From positions 1 through 49,060 of the forward strand of contig JAIXQA010000069.1 in the NCBI GenBank assembly GCA_027485915.1: DNA of 49,060 nucleotides, written 5' to 3'. This document shows positions 8,283-17,684 of this stretch, one piece after another. The notes under the pieces were generated by a model. It did not search any database. It was not told the DNA's origin and saw nothing but the letters and a program-made list of their open reading frames with translations. Each line of letters starts with the position of its first letter. The stretch's first letter is position 1. Origin of the DNA: Alphaproteobacteria bacterium. GTDB lineage: Bacteria; Pseudomonadota; Alphaproteobacteria; Caulobacterales; Aquidulcibacteraceae. Position numbers and translations under genes: made by a program.

Positions 8283-9727
8283 AGCGCCCTCGCTCGCAAC
8301 ACACGCGCGCTCCAGCCAGCCAGCACCATGACTGAAGCCAACCAGAAGGCGAGCGTCAAGATTGGGGCGATGGCGGCTAACATGCGCTCCTTTGCGCTTG
8401 TGGGCTTGAACGCAAAATCGGGCACCTTGGCCCAATTATCGGCGGCAATGCGGGTGCGCTGCTCGGCCAGCGGATCCTTGGATCTAGCGGCATCATCAGC
8501 CTGGCTTAGCTTATCGCGATGCAGCCTGTTTAGATATTGCACCATGGCAAAGCGGTGCGCTTCGCTTTGCTGCAAAAAGCGCAAGTGCGTTTCAAGATCA
8601 GTCCCCGCCCCTGCCATCGAAATGCGGCGCACGGCAATCGCTGGGCTTGCGATGGACACCAGAGACACAATCTGACTTTGGGTACGCTGGGTTGTTGCGA
8701 GTTCCACAAAATACTTATCAAAGAGCCGCGACGTCAGCGCCTCCCCTTCGGCTGAGACAGCCCCTCGGAAGTTGAAAGGCAGGTCCTCGATTTTGGTCAC
8801 GCCATACTGAGCCAATGTCCGGGCCTTGAAAGCGGCGAAAAAGGGATCATCGGGATTGTGGCTGTCGCCCAATTGGCGGAGTTCGGCTTGTATCATTAAA
8901 TCAGTCGCGGCGCGGGTCTCTAAAGGCTCAAGACGGCCAGCCAATTCGGCTGCTCCGCGCGGGGCGACAATGGCAATAAAGCACCAGATCCCGATCAGGC
9001 TCAGCAAAGCAGCTTGCCCAGATTGGGCGAGTGCAGAAGCCGCAACAATGCCGAATACCCAGATCAGCACATATAATCCATAACCAAGCGCCATGAGGGC
9101 TGCCGCACCGGCCTCACTGGGCTCAGCAATGGCCATCATGAGAAGCGCCAACCAGGCTGGTGCTAGGGCAATTAGACCAACTAAGCCAAGCGCCAGCGAC
9201 TTGCCAAGAATGAGGTCTCGCGGCGTGACACCCGTAGTCAGCAAGAGACGAAGACTTCCCCGCATATGCTCTCGGGTGATCATCGAGAAGCCCAGAAAGA
9301 TTAACAGGAGTGGCGCGAGGGTTTGTAGCACAAAGGCCGGAGTCAATTGACCAAACCGCATCAGGCTGGAATTTTCACGCACTGCAGAAATGGTGGCGCT
9401 ATTTTGGCGATGGCCCTCGAGATAGAGCGTTGTGCCGCTAAAAGGATCAATGCCCGGCTCAAACCCTGCAAGGGGGCCAATCGGCCGGTAAACATAGCTG
9501 CCGTAATGCACCATCCGGTGAGGATGGCGGGCGGGTTGGGCCTCAAAAAGGGCATCAGTTTGGGTCTGATTGGCCAAGCGACTGAATCGCTCTTGCGCCA
9601 TATGCGCTTGCGAAGTTGCCGCCGCAATGGCCGACAAGAGCAACAAAGCGATCACGCCGATCAGGGCCACATGTGAGCGGAACATCAAAGCCAGTTCAGC
9701 CCGCGCAATTAGAACGGCGCGTCTCAT
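8279..9727 (-). CDS. ABC-2 type permease, DUF3526 (first permease)
   Basis: A 482-residue ABC-2 permease. The N-terminal transmembrane segment is at about residues 15-38. Next comes an extracytoplasmic domain with the HPHRMVHYGSYVYRPIGPL segment and a LEGHRQN motif, both hallmarks of DUF3526 proteins. Several hydrophobic segments follow from about residue 128. It starts within the stop codon of the ATPase gene (ATGA at 9724-9727) and ends within the start of the second permease, so translation of all three is coupled. It forms the membrane channel of the exporter/importer with its paralogue downstream. Confidence 0.85.
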   Translation of the reverse strand: MRRAVLIARAELALMFRSHVALIGVIALLLLSAIAAATSQAHMAQERFSRLANQTQTDALFEAQPARHPHRMVHYGSYVYRPIGPLAGFEPGIDPFSGTTLYLEGHRQNSATISAVRENSSLMRFGQLTPAFVLQTLAPLLLIFLGFSMITREHMRGSLRLLLTTGVTPRDLILGKSLALGLVGLIALAPAWLALLMMAIAEPSEAGAAALMALGYGLYVLIWVFGIVAASALAQSGQAALLSLIGIWCFIAIVAPRGAAELAGRLEPLETRAATDLMIQAELRQLGDSHNPDDPFFAAFKARTLAQYGVTKIEDLPFNFRGAVSAEGEALTSRLFDKYFVELATTQRTQSQIVSLVSIASPAIAVRRISMAGAGTDLETHLRFLQQSEAHRFAMVQYLNRLHRDKLSQADDAARSKDPLAEQRTRIAADNWAKVPDFAFKPTSAKERMLAAIAPILTLAFWLASVMVLAGWSARVLRARAL

Positions 9728-10461
9728 GCCGATGTATTTCCAATCCGCGCATGGGTAAAGGCAGCATAAAGACCTTGTAGATCAAACCTTGGGATGCTGT
9801 TTCGGGCGTGCCATTGTGATGCCAATTTGCCGTCGATCATCAACCCAATCGTATCGGCTACATCAATGGCACCCAAAAGATCATGGGTCACCATCAATAT
9901 CGCCACCCCGGTCGACTTGAGCTCTAGTAACAGCGTATGGAAATCCTGTGTCGCTTGTGGATCAAGACCCGTCGTCGGCTCATCGAGCAATAGGACCGGC
10001 GTTTGGCGCAAGAGGGCAAGCGCAATCGCTGTCTTCTGGCGCATGCCCTTTGAAAAAGCGCTCAAGCGTTGATCATGGACAGCGGGGGCCAGTCGGACTT
10101 GGGCAAAAGCCTCTTCAATTTGGGCCTTGGTGCGGATCTGGCCGGCAAGGCTTAGAAAATAGTCTACGTTTTCACGTGCCGACAAATGCTCATAAAGGGC
10201 AACAGTTTCTGGCAAATAGGCGATGGAAGCACGCACCGCTTCTGGCTGGTGCGCGGGGTCTTTCCCATCCACCAAAGCCTGCCCGCTCGTCACCGGGAGG
10301 AGACCCAAAGCAGCAAACAAGGCCGTTGATTTTCCAGCCCCATTCCCACCAAGCAGCGCGTAAATCTGTCCGGCGGGCACGGTCAGGCTCAAACCCTCCA
10401 ACACGTTGCGGTTGCCGCGTTTTACTACCAGATCCCTTAGATCTAGACCTTGGCCACCCAT
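9724..10461 (-). CDS. ABC transporter ATP-binding protein
   Basis: A 245-residue ATPase of the ABC-2 (NosF/CcmA-like) class. It has Walker A GGNGAGKST at residues 38-46, the signature AFSKGMRQ near residue 135 and Walker B VLLLDEPTTGLD near residue 156. It energises the two DUF3526 permeases encoded immediately downstream, with which it shares coupled start and stop codons. The start at 10461 has an AGGGG ribosome site and lies 11 bp after the stop of the TonB receptor gene, so all four genes form one operon. Confidence 0.92.
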   Translation of the reverse strand: MGGQGLDLRDLVVKRGNRNVLEGLSLTVPAGQIYALLGGNGAGKSTALFAALGLLPVTSGQALVDGKDPAHQPEAVRASIAYLPETVALYEHLSARENVDYFLSLAGQIRTKAQIEEAFAQVRLAPAVHDQRLSAFSKGMRQKTAIALALLRQTPVLLLDEPTTGLDPQATQDFHTLLLELKSTGVAILMVTHDLLGAIDVADTIGLMIDGKLASQWHARNSIPRFDLQGLYAAFTHARIGNTSA

Positions 10462-10472
10462 CCTTACCGCCC

Positions 10473-12599
10473 CTAGAAGTCATAGCGTAGGGCGACTGTC
10501 ACCGTGCGTGGCGCACCCGGTGCTACCCAAAGCCTACTGAAGGAATTGGTGTAAAAGGTAGTATCGGCGAGATTATTGACTTGAAGCGACAATTCCAATT
10601 CATCGGTCAAATCATAAGTCGCAAACAGTCGCAGCGTAGTATAGGCGGGCAACTCAAAGGTCGTAGCCGTTTCACCGAGACGATCGCCCACATAGAGAAG
10701 GCCGCCGCCAATCTCTAACTCGCGCCCGCCGATCTCATATTCTTTGGAGACGAGCGCGCTCAACGTGTGTTCTGGCACATTGATGAGGCGATCACCTTTT
10801 TTGATCAGGGACGCGAAATTTGGATCGAGGCCATCCTTAGCAACTTTCGCATCAACCAGGGCATAGGAAAAACGCAGGTCCAGCTCTCCTGGCAATTCTG
10901 CCGATAGGTCGATTTCAAGGCCGCGGCTCTCGGCCTCACCGATCGCTAGGGAGAAGCCTGCATTGACAGGGTCCGCCGTGATGATGTTGGCCTTGGTCAT
11001 CGAGAAGGCAGCAATGGTGGCTTCTAAATCTCCATTTAGCAACGTGATCTTAGTGCCCAATTCGAACGATTCAGACTCCTCTGGCGCGAAGGCCCTTCCA
11101 GCGAAGTCTGTACCCGAGTTTGCACGAAATCCCTGGCCGTATGACCCATAGAGACTGAAGGCTTCACTGGCTTCAAAGACGAAGCCTAGTTGGGGGCTGA
11201 ATTTTGTGTCGCTGAAAGAGGTAGCGCTATTATTGGCCCGGTTCAAACCATCGGCGGAAAAATCGTCATAGCGCCCGCCAATGCGGATATGCAGACGGTC
11301 AGAGAGCTTGATTTGATCTTGAACATAAAAACCCCAAGCCACTTGTTTGTCTAAGCGATTGGTCTGCGGACCCGGTGTTGGTAGCAGGAACTGCCCATAG
11401 ATGGGGTTGAAAATATTAATCACATTGCCCGCAGCAGGGCTTGGGTTGCCGGCGACCGAGGGTGGCCGATAGCGCAAAAATAGCTGATCATTTGAGAACT
11501 GATCATAGTCGAACCCTGCCAAGAGCCGATGCTCTATCGCACCGCTTTCTAGCCGCCCGCTGATTTCGGCGCGGTAGACCGTATGCTCGGCTTCATAAGC
11601 GCGGAAGCGGCGCTGACGGGATAAGGTTTGACCATCCACAAACACACGCTGCCGGGCTGTGGCGAGTTCAGCTTCGGTTGAAAAGCCTTCTAGATTTGTA
11701 GTGCGATAGCCAATACCGGCCAACACGCTCCAGTCATCATTTAAGTCGTGTTGAAGCTGCATCTGGTGGCCGGTCGCATCAGCTTGAAGGGGTCCGTCTC
11801 CTGGTTCGCCCAGAAAACGCGACGTTGGAACGACACCCAATTTATTGTTGAGGGAGATAACACCCCGATCAAATGGGATTTCTTGCTGTGTCACCTCACC
11901 TTCATAAGTCAGACTGGTTTTTGGGGTGATGCGCCACTGGGCAGAAGGAAAAACGCCAAGACGCGTCGTCTCGAGCGTATCGCGAAAACTATCGCTTTGC
12001 TCGTAAAATCCGTTCAAGCGTACTGCAGTGACGTCGCTTAGTGGGCCAGTCCAATCGCCATCGACACGGAGCTTATCAAAGCTGCCCACCGCAATTCCAA
12101 CAGCGCCATCAGACTCAAACTTTGGTTTCTTGGTGACTAGGTTGACGCTGCCGCCGGGCTCGCCACGTCCAAACACGGCTGCCGAGGGACCTTTCAAAAT
12201 CTCGATCCGTTCAATCCCGACAATATCGCGCGGGCCACCAAAGCCGCGACCCGCGTTAAAGCCATTGACCAGATAACCGCTTGGCAAATTCTCGTCGCCG
12301 GCAAAGCCGCGCACCGCAAAATTATCCCACAATCCACCAAAGTTGTTCTGGCGCGCCGTAGATGCCGATAGATCTAGTGCATCGGAAAGGCGGGTGACCC
12401 CAACTTCCTCTAGGGTGTCTGCTTCCAAAATATCGACAGATTGAGGCGTCAGCTTAAGAGGAATATCAGCCCGGTAAGCTTGGCGCTGAGCGGTGACAAC
12501 AATAGTTTCTTCGGGAACTGGGTCCGCAAGAGCCTGAAGTGGCGAAAACAATGCCGCAAGAATAGTACTCGCAATCAAGGTTTGTTTCAGATGAGACAT
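10473..12599 (-). CDS. TonB-dependent siderophore-type receptor
   Basis: A 708-residue outer-membrane receptor. A signal peptide occupies residues 1-25 (cut after ALA). A TonB-box-like segment (EETIVVTAQR) follows, then the plug domain with the RGF, ILKGPSAAVFGRGEPGG and VNLVTKKP motifs of the siderophore receptor family, then a 22-strand barrel ending in the aromatic VALRYDF. Length is normal. It heads the operon with the ABC ATPase and DUF3526 permeases. Co-occurrence suggests uptake or processing of a metal chelate across both membranes, but the ligand cannot be read from sequence. The upstream 330 bp holds its promoter, and I saw no convincing Fur box. Confidence 0.93.
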   Translation of the reverse strand: MSHLKQTLIASTILAALFSPLQALADPVPEETIVVTAQRQAYRADIPLKLTPQSVDILEADTLEEVGVTRLSDALDLSASTARQNNFGGLWDNFAVRGFAGDENLPSGYLVNGFNAGRGFGGPRDIVGIERIEILKGPSAAVFGRGEPGGSVNLVTKKPKFESDGAVGIAVGSFDKLRVDGDWTGPLSDVTAVRLNGFYEQSDSFRDTLETTRLGVFPSAQWRITPKTSLTYEGEVTQQEIPFDRGVISLNNKLGVVPTSRFLGEPGDGPLQADATGHQMQLQHDLNDDWSVLAGIGYRTTNLEGFSTEAELATARQRVFVDGQTLSRQRRFRAYEAEHTVYRAEISGRLESGAIEHRLLAGFDYDQFSNDQLFLRYRPPSVAGNPSPAAGNVINIFNPIYGQFLLPTPGPQTNRLDKQVAWGFYVQDQIKLSDRLHIRIGGRYDDFSADGLNRANNSATSFSDTKFSPQLGFVFEASEAFSLYGSYGQGFRANSGTDFAGRAFAPEESESFELGTKITLLNGDLEATIAAFSMTKANIITADPVNAGFSLAIGEAESRGLEIDLSAELPGELDLRFSYALVDAKVAKDGLDPNFASLIKKGDRLINVPEHTLSALVSKEYEIGGRELEIGGGLLYVGDRLGETATTFELPAYTTLRLFATYDLTDELELSLQVNNLADTTFYTNSFSRLWVAPGAPRTVTVALRYDF

Positions 12600-12874
12600 G
12601 AAAATACCTAGTTCAAGAGACTTTTAGCCGGAATGGCGCAGTACAGCCATCCACTATCGATACAGTATAACATAACATAGAAAAGATAGGAATCTCAGTT
12701 CAACGCTAAAATTTTACAGACAAGCCATTTGTCAGATTCGGGTACGATATTGGGCTATGAATTGGCAGCCGCTGGCGAAATTGCTTCCGAAGTGAGCCAA
12801 GGCGCTTTGGCTCTAGGGATCGCGCGGCCCATCGGTTTGAGCGGCCTAAGGACCCAAGGCGAATAAAATAATCA
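12600..12874. other. Intergenic region with an open stretch lacking a start codon
   Basis: This region carries the promoter of the minus-strand receptor gene. On the plus strand, positions 12690-12866 are an open frame. Its last 38 codons, ILGYELAAAGEIASEVSQ onward to a TAA at 12864-12866, look protein-like in composition. There is no ATG, GTG or ribosome site in frame, only possible TTG codons. A strong hairpin terminator follows nine bases later. It may be the eroded end of a lost gene. Confidence 0.3.
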
Positions 12875-12916
12875 ATTAGGCGGAAGAGCGTGCTACGCCA
12901 TTCCGCCTAATTTTTA
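12875..12916. terminator. Strong bidirectional intrinsic terminator
   Basis: ATTAGGCGGAA (12875-12885) and TTCCGCCTAAT (12901-12911) form a perfect 11-bp stem with a 15-base loop. TTTTT follows on the plus strand and a T-rich run (TTGATTATTTT) on the minus strand. It lies 15 bp past the stop of the minus-strand receptor gene at 12931, so it should end that transcript. It may also have served a now-degenerate plus-strand unit. Confidence 0.85.
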
Positions 12917-12930
12917 GATATTGGCCCGGC

Positions 12931-15363
12931 CTAGAGCTTGATTTTAAAGTCGAGACCGAAAGTACGCGGCTCGATATAGAAGCCTGTCAGCCCGCGCACA
13001 GGGTCCAAGCCCTTCCAGAAAAGCCTTTCGGCATCGAACAAATTACGTGCCCACAAGGAAACCGACAGTTCAGCACCGTTTGCCAGCTCGATTTGGCTAA
13101 GTGCGAGACGTCCATTGCTGACAACCCCCCCATCTCCTTTTGGCGACGGAATGGTTACCTTATTGGTGATTGGATCATAGGCAACGTCAGTCCGGCTGAC
13201 ATAGAAGCCGTCATCCGCATTGAAGCTCAAATGGGCGGTAAAATTGGCCCCAAACATCGGGCGGTTATAGTCAAACGCGATGCTGCCCGAGTTCTCTGGT
13301 GTGTTGGTTTGGCGGATCGGGATTGGAATTGTGATGATCCGACCGTCGGCTTGAGGGAACGGATTGGCTGTGTCTGGGATGGTGACTTTGTTATAAGCAT
13401 AGCTGGTTGTAATGGTCAGCGCGTCGGTTACTGCCCAAGTCCCGTCGAATTCGAAGCCTGCAATCTCGCCCTCGCCCGGAGCATTGGTAGCTTCTTGCGT
13501 GGTGCGGGTTGTTGTCAGAATATTGCCACTCGCATCGCGTTGTTGATAGCGCGCGCTAAAGTCCAGTTGAATCCCCGTATAGGTGCCGGAGTAAACGGCT
13601 GCATTAAGGCGCAAGTTGCGGTCAAACAATTCTGCCTTGCCACCGATTTCAAATACTTCAACCTCCTCTGGCCCAAATGGCGAATAGGTCAGTGACCGAG
13701 AATTCGCCCCACCAGAACGGAAACCTGTCGCATATTTTGCATATGCCATGATGGTATCGCTAAAGTCCCAAGCCACATTGACCATTGGGTCAAAGCGATC
13801 ATCCTCATAGTTCAATAATTGTGGGCCTGTGACACCATTGACTGTTGGCGCGCGTCCATTGACGATCGTCAGCGCCCCGACCTTCTCGTCATGGGAATAA
13901 CGACCACCGATCGTCAGATGAAGACGGTCGGCAAACATTGCTGGTGTGTAGGTGCCTTGGGCGAACACCCCCACACTCGTACTTTCTACATTGCTAACGC
14001 GGTCATAGGGGATTGCCGCATAATTGATCGGAAGAAGCTCAGTTGTCGTACCTTCACGATTGGTGAAGCGGTTTGTGAAGAACGCTTGAGCATTGTCGGC
14101 AACGTTTTCGACAAAGTAGGTGGCACCAACCACATATTTTAGACGCTCAGTCTCATTGGATAGCTGGATTTCGTGGCTGGTTTGATCCTGCACGAATTCG
14201 GCGGTGCTGACGCGCGAAAAAGACTGGCCTGTAAAGCCAACAGTTGCAGACTGCGACAAGCTGGTAAAGGCAGTCGGGCTCGCATTATCCCATTGGTCTT
14301 GGTAAAGTTCACGATAGGCTGAGATCGTTTTCAGCTTCATGGTGTCCGACAGGTCCCATTCAAACGTCAAGCGATGGCCAGTTTGGTCGCCACTGCTTGG
14401 CTCTTGTGGCGCGCCTACCACACCGCGTGTTGCACGGCCGGGTTGAACGATGGGAAGACCCGGCAAGGTCGCCGAACCACCTGCGATCAATTGTTGGTAA
14501 ATCGTTGTGCTTTCGTCGAAGCTGGTATCGAACGCATATTCGGCCCGCATCGTGTCGTTTGGCTTCCACAGGGCCGCCACACGCACGCCTCCACGCAGGA
14601 TTTCGCCATAGTCATTGGCTTGGGCGAGTGGATTGTCCACCAGTCCGTCGCGACCGATCAGTACCGCGTCAATCTTGGTGGAGATGCTGCGGAACTCAGG
14701 CAAATCGACGCGTAATTCAGACTTATAGGAACCAAAATTGCCAACACCAACGGTCGCCTCAGCACGGAACTTGCCGCTCGGACGACGGGTAACAATGTTG
14801 ACAGCACCCCCAGCTGTGTTGCGGCCGAACAAAGTGCCTTGCGGGCCCTTTAGAACCTCAATACCGGTGATCTCATACAAGGACGTCCCAAGACCCTGAG
14901 GGCGTCCCATGTAAACGCCGTCAATATAAACGCCCACACCCTGATCGCGGGCGGGCTGGTTAGAATCGGTCATTACACCAACGCCGCGGATATTGATGAT
15001 CAGAGCACCTGGACGGGTGAAGAACGGCTTGACCGACAGCGAAGGGATAGACCCGTCGCCCATATCCAAAAGCGATGTGACGCGCCGGTTCTCTAGACCA
15101 CGTGCTGTCAAAACGGAGATTGAAATCGGTGTGTCCTGAAGATTTTCGACCCGCCGCTGCGCGGTCACAACCACCGTCTCCAACCGTCCGTCATCCGAAC
15201 TCGCAGCTTCTTGCGATGGATCACTTGCTACAGAACTGACTTGGGCAGCGGATTGCGGATCAGCAGCCAGAACTGGACTTGCTGCCAAGCCCATGAACCC
15301 GCCCATGACTGCAAGAATGGCGCGCATGCTGGTCGTGCCAAGAATTGTGTGTGTGATGCTCAT
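12931..15363 (-). CDS. TonB-dependent receptor
   Basis: An 810-residue outer-membrane receptor. An N-terminal signal peptide (hydrophobic stretch about residues 13-33, cut after VLA) precedes the TonB box region ETVVVTAQRR. The plug follows with VLKGPQGTLFGRNTAGG and VNIVTRRP, and the protein ends with a long beta-barrel finishing in GLDFKIKL. The LFGRNTAGGAVN form of the plug is that of the large receptor family abundant in Caulobacterales and Sphingomonadales, used for many substrates. I chose the ATG at 15363, which has GGGGAC upstream and starts directly at the signal peptide. A 14-residue extension is possible but less likely. It has no obvious substrate partner next to it. Confidence 0.92.
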   Translation of the reverse strand: MSITHTILGTTSMRAILAVMGGFMGLAASPVLAADPQSAAQVSSVASDPSQEAASSDDGRLETVVVTAQRRVENLQDTPISISVLTARGLENRRVTSLLDMGDGSIPSLSVKPFFTRPGALIINIRGVGVMTDSNQPARDQGVGVYIDGVYMGRPQGLGTSLYEITGIEVLKGPQGTLFGRNTAGGAVNIVTRRPSGKFRAEATVGVGNFGSYKSELRVDLPEFRSISTKIDAVLIGRDGLVDNPLAQANDYGEILRGGVRVAALWKPNDTMRAEYAFDTSFDESTTIYQQLIAGGSATLPGLPIVQPGRATRGVVGAPQEPSSGDQTGHRLTFEWDLSDTMKLKTISAYRELYQDQWDNASPTAFTSLSQSATVGFTGQSFSRVSTAEFVQDQTSHEIQLSNETERLKYVVGATYFVENVADNAQAFFTNRFTNREGTTTELLPINYAAIPYDRVSNVESTSVGVFAQGTYTPAMFADRLHLTIGGRYSHDEKVGALTIVNGRAPTVNGVTGPQLLNYEDDRFDPMVNVAWDFSDTIMAYAKYATGFRSGGANSRSLTYSPFGPEEVEVFEIGGKAELFDRNLRLNAAVYSGTYTGIQLDFSARYQQRDASGNILTTTRTTQEATNAPGEGEIAGFEFDGTWAVTDALTITTSYAYNKVTIPDTANPFPQADGRIITIPIPIRQTNTPENSGSIAFDYNRPMFGANFTAHLSFNADDGFYVSRTDVAYDPITNKVTIPSPKGDGGVVSNGRLALSQIELANGAELSVSLWARNLFDAERLFWKGLDPVRGLTGFYIEPRTFGLDFKIKL

Positions 15364-15419
15364 TGCTAGTCCCCGACAGACGGCCAAGCGCCGTGACAGG
15401 GGCAACGACTATCGGGGGG

Positions 15420-15441
15420 TTATGTCAGGGCAGTAACATAA
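15420..15441. promoter_or_regulatory. Inverted repeat upstream of the TonB receptor gene
   Basis: TTATGT (15420-15425) and ACATAA (15436-15441) are perfect inverted half-sites with a 10-base spacer, about 57 bp upstream of the receptor start. Position and symmetry fit an operator, but the regulator is unknown and the half-sites are short. Confidence 0.35.
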
Positions 15442-15574
15442 TTTTGAATAACCATTAATCCTTTTGTCGCGGTTGAGTAAAACCATAACGACAAATTGTC
15501 TGATAACTGGCTGACTTGTCCGAGGCCGGCCTCAATCGGCGCACGAGCCTCATGTCACCGCGCTCGCGTAGAGC

Positions 15575-16426
15575 TTATCCCACGCCGCTGAGCCGGCTAT
15601 GATGCCAAGCCAAATGCTCCGCCATGAAGGTCGAGATAAAATAATAGCTATGGTCATAACCGTCTTGCATACGGATGGTTGCTTCTTGGCCCGCGGCTCT
15701 GCAAGCCTCCACCAACAAATGCGTCTTGAGTTGGGTTTCGAGGAATGGATCGGCAGTACCTTGGTCGACCAACAAGTCCGGCAGTCGTTGGCCCGCCTCG
15801 ATCAGCGCGCAAGCATCATAGGCAAGCCAAGCGCCTTGGCTATCACCCAAATAGCCAGCCAAAGCTTTTTGTCCCCATGGGCATGCAAGCGGAGACACAA
15901 TCGGGGCAAAGGCTGAGATAGAAGCAAAGCGCCCAGAATTGCGCAATGCGATCGTTAAAGCACCGTGGCCGCCCATGGAATGGCCCATCATGGCTTGACG
16001 GCCCATATCGACCGGCAGATGATCTGCGATCAGGTCGGGCAGTTCCGCCTCAAGATACGTGCACATCTGATAATTTTTGGCATAAGGCTGTTGAGTCGCG
16101 TCCACATAAAAGCCAGCGCCCAAGCCAAAATCATAGGCCCCCTCTAGATCGTCGGGCACCCCCTCCCCGCGTGGCGACGTATCCGGCGCGATAAAGATTA
16201 GCCCAAGCTCTGCGCAGGCAGCACGATACTCACCCTTTTCGGTTACATTGGCATGGGTGCAAGTCAGGCCCGACAAGTACCAAACAACAGGCAATTTTTG
16301 GCCTACTGGATGATTTGGAATAAAGGCTGAGAATACCATTTCGGTGCGCGTCGCGCGTGAGGCATGGCTATAGATCCGCTGCTCGCCTCCATGGGACTTG
16401 ATCGAAGAGATAATGGTAAGGCTCAT
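15575..16426 (-). CDS. fghA: S-formylglutathione hydrolase
   Basis: A 283-residue esterase of the alpha/beta-hydrolase fold that hydrolyses S-formylglutathione to formate and glutathione, the second step of glutathione-dependent formaldehyde oxidation. Its nucleophile is Ser150 in GHSMGG. Asp226 (DQGTADPF) and His259 (GYDHSYYF) complete the triad, and WYLSGLTCTHAN is the family fingerprint near residue 50. The start is placed at the ATG at 16426, giving the usual family length. A TTG-initiated extension to 16444 is less likely. The gene follows frmA after 27 bp on the same strand, so the two enzymes of the pathway are co-transcribed. Confidence 0.93.
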   Translation of the reverse strand: MSLTIISSIKSHGGEQRIYSHASRATRTEMVFSAFIPNHPVGQKLPVVWYLSGLTCTHANVTEKGEYRAACAELGLIFIAPDTSPRGEGVPDDLEGAYDFGLGAGFYVDATQQPYAKNYQMCTYLEAELPDLIADHLPVDMGRQAMMGHSMGGHGALTIALRNSGRFASISAFAPIVSPLACPWGQKALAGYLGDSQGAWLAYDACALIEAGQRLPDLLVDQGTADPFLETQLKTHLLVEACRAAGQEATIRMQDGYDHSYYFISTFMAEHLAWHHSRLSGVG

Positions 16427-16453
16427 GCGCGCACCCACTCTCAAATAATAAAC

Positions 16454-17563
16454 TTAAAAGACCACAACGCTGCGAATGCTCTTGCCTGAATGCAACAGGT
16501 CAAAGCCTTTATTGATTTCTTCTAAGGTCAAGACATGGGTGATCATGGGATCAATCTCGATCTTCCCATTCATATACCAATCGACAATTTTGGGTACATC
16601 TGTACGGCCACGCGCGCCACCAAAGGCAGAGCCTTTCCAGACGCGGCCGGTCACCAATTGAAATGGCCGGGTGGAGATTTCTTTGCCGGCTTCAGCAACA
16701 CCAATCACCGTCGAAACGCCCCAGCCACGATGGCAGGCCTCGAGGGCTTGCCGCATCACATCGGTATTGCCTGTGCAATCAAAGGTGTAATCTGCCCCAC
16801 CATCGGTTAGCGCAACCAAATGCTGGACCATGTCACCGGTGATCATGCTTGGATTGACAAAGTGGGTCATGCCAAAGCGCTTGCCCCAAGCTTCGCGCTC
16901 AGGATTTATGTCGACGCCGACGATTTGATCAGCCCCCACCATACGGGCTGCTTGAACGACATTGAGACCGATGCCGCCCAGACCAAAGACGATAACGGTG
17001 GAGCCCGGCGTGACCTTGGCGGTATGGACCACAGCGCCCACTCCGGTTGTGACCCCGCAGCCAACATAGCACGTTTGTTCAAAGGGCGCGTCGGTGCGGA
17101 TTTTTGCTACAGCAATTTCGGGTAGGACTGTAAAGTTCGAAAACGTCGAACACCCCATATAGTGATAAATCGGCTGGCCCTGATAGCTAAAACGGCTGGT
17201 GCCATCGGGCATTAAGCCTTGTCCCTGGGTTGCCCGGATCGCCGTACACAAATTTGTTTTGCCTGAGAGACAACTCTTGCACTGGCGGCATTCGGGTGTG
17301 TAGAGCGGAATGACATGATCCCCGGGAGAAACACTGGTCACCCCTGCCCCGACCTCGCGCACTATGCCCGCCCCCTCATGGCCTAGGACACTTGGGAACT
17401 TACCCTCGCTGTCGAGACCACCCAATGTGTAGGCGTCCGTATGGCAGATACCGGTGGCCATGATTTCAACCAAAACTTCACCGGCCTTCGGTCCCTCCAG
17501 ATCCAGTTCAACGATTTCAAGCGGTTTTCGGGCTTCAAAGGCTACAGCAGCGCGGGTCTTCAT
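16454..17563 (-). CDS. frmA: S-(hydroxymethyl)glutathione dehydrogenase (class III ADH)
   Basis: A 369-residue zinc alcohol dehydrogenase that oxidises the formaldehyde-glutathione adduct to S-formylglutathione with NAD. Catalytic zinc ligands are Cys40, His62 (GHEGAG) and Cys169. The structural zinc is held by Cys92, Cys95, Cys98 and Cys106. The nucleotide fold shows [13 protein letters not shown]. Length and motifs are those of the class III enzyme. It is followed by fghA and divergent from a LysR regulator 121 bp away, the common layout of a formaldehyde-inducible detoxification locus. Confidence 0.95.
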   Translation of the reverse strand: MKTRAAVAFEARKPLEIVELDLEGPKAGEVLVEIMATGICHTDAYTLGGLDSEGKFPSVLGHEGAGIVREVGAGVTSVSPGDHVIPLYTPECRQCKSCLSGKTNLCTAIRATQGQGLMPDGTSRFSYQGQPIYHYMGCSTFSNFTVLPEIAVAKIRTDAPFEQTCYVGCGVTTGVGAVVHTAKVTPGSTVIVFGLGGIGLNVVQAARMVGADQIVGVDINPEREAWGKRFGMTHFVNPSMITGDMVQHLVALTDGGADYTFDCTGNTDVMRQALEACHRGWGVSTVIGVAEAGKEISTRPFQLVTGRVWKGSAFGGARGRTDVPKIVDWYMNGKIEIDPMITHVLTLEEINKGFDLLHSGKSIRSVVVF

Positions 17564-17684
17564 ACGGGTTTGGTCTCACCAACAAAAGCAGAGGGGCAAC
17601 AATCGAGGTGCAGACCTTACGCATTTTACAAATATGAGATAAATAGCCATAATCGCAATTCATCTTACCGTATTCGGGATAATC

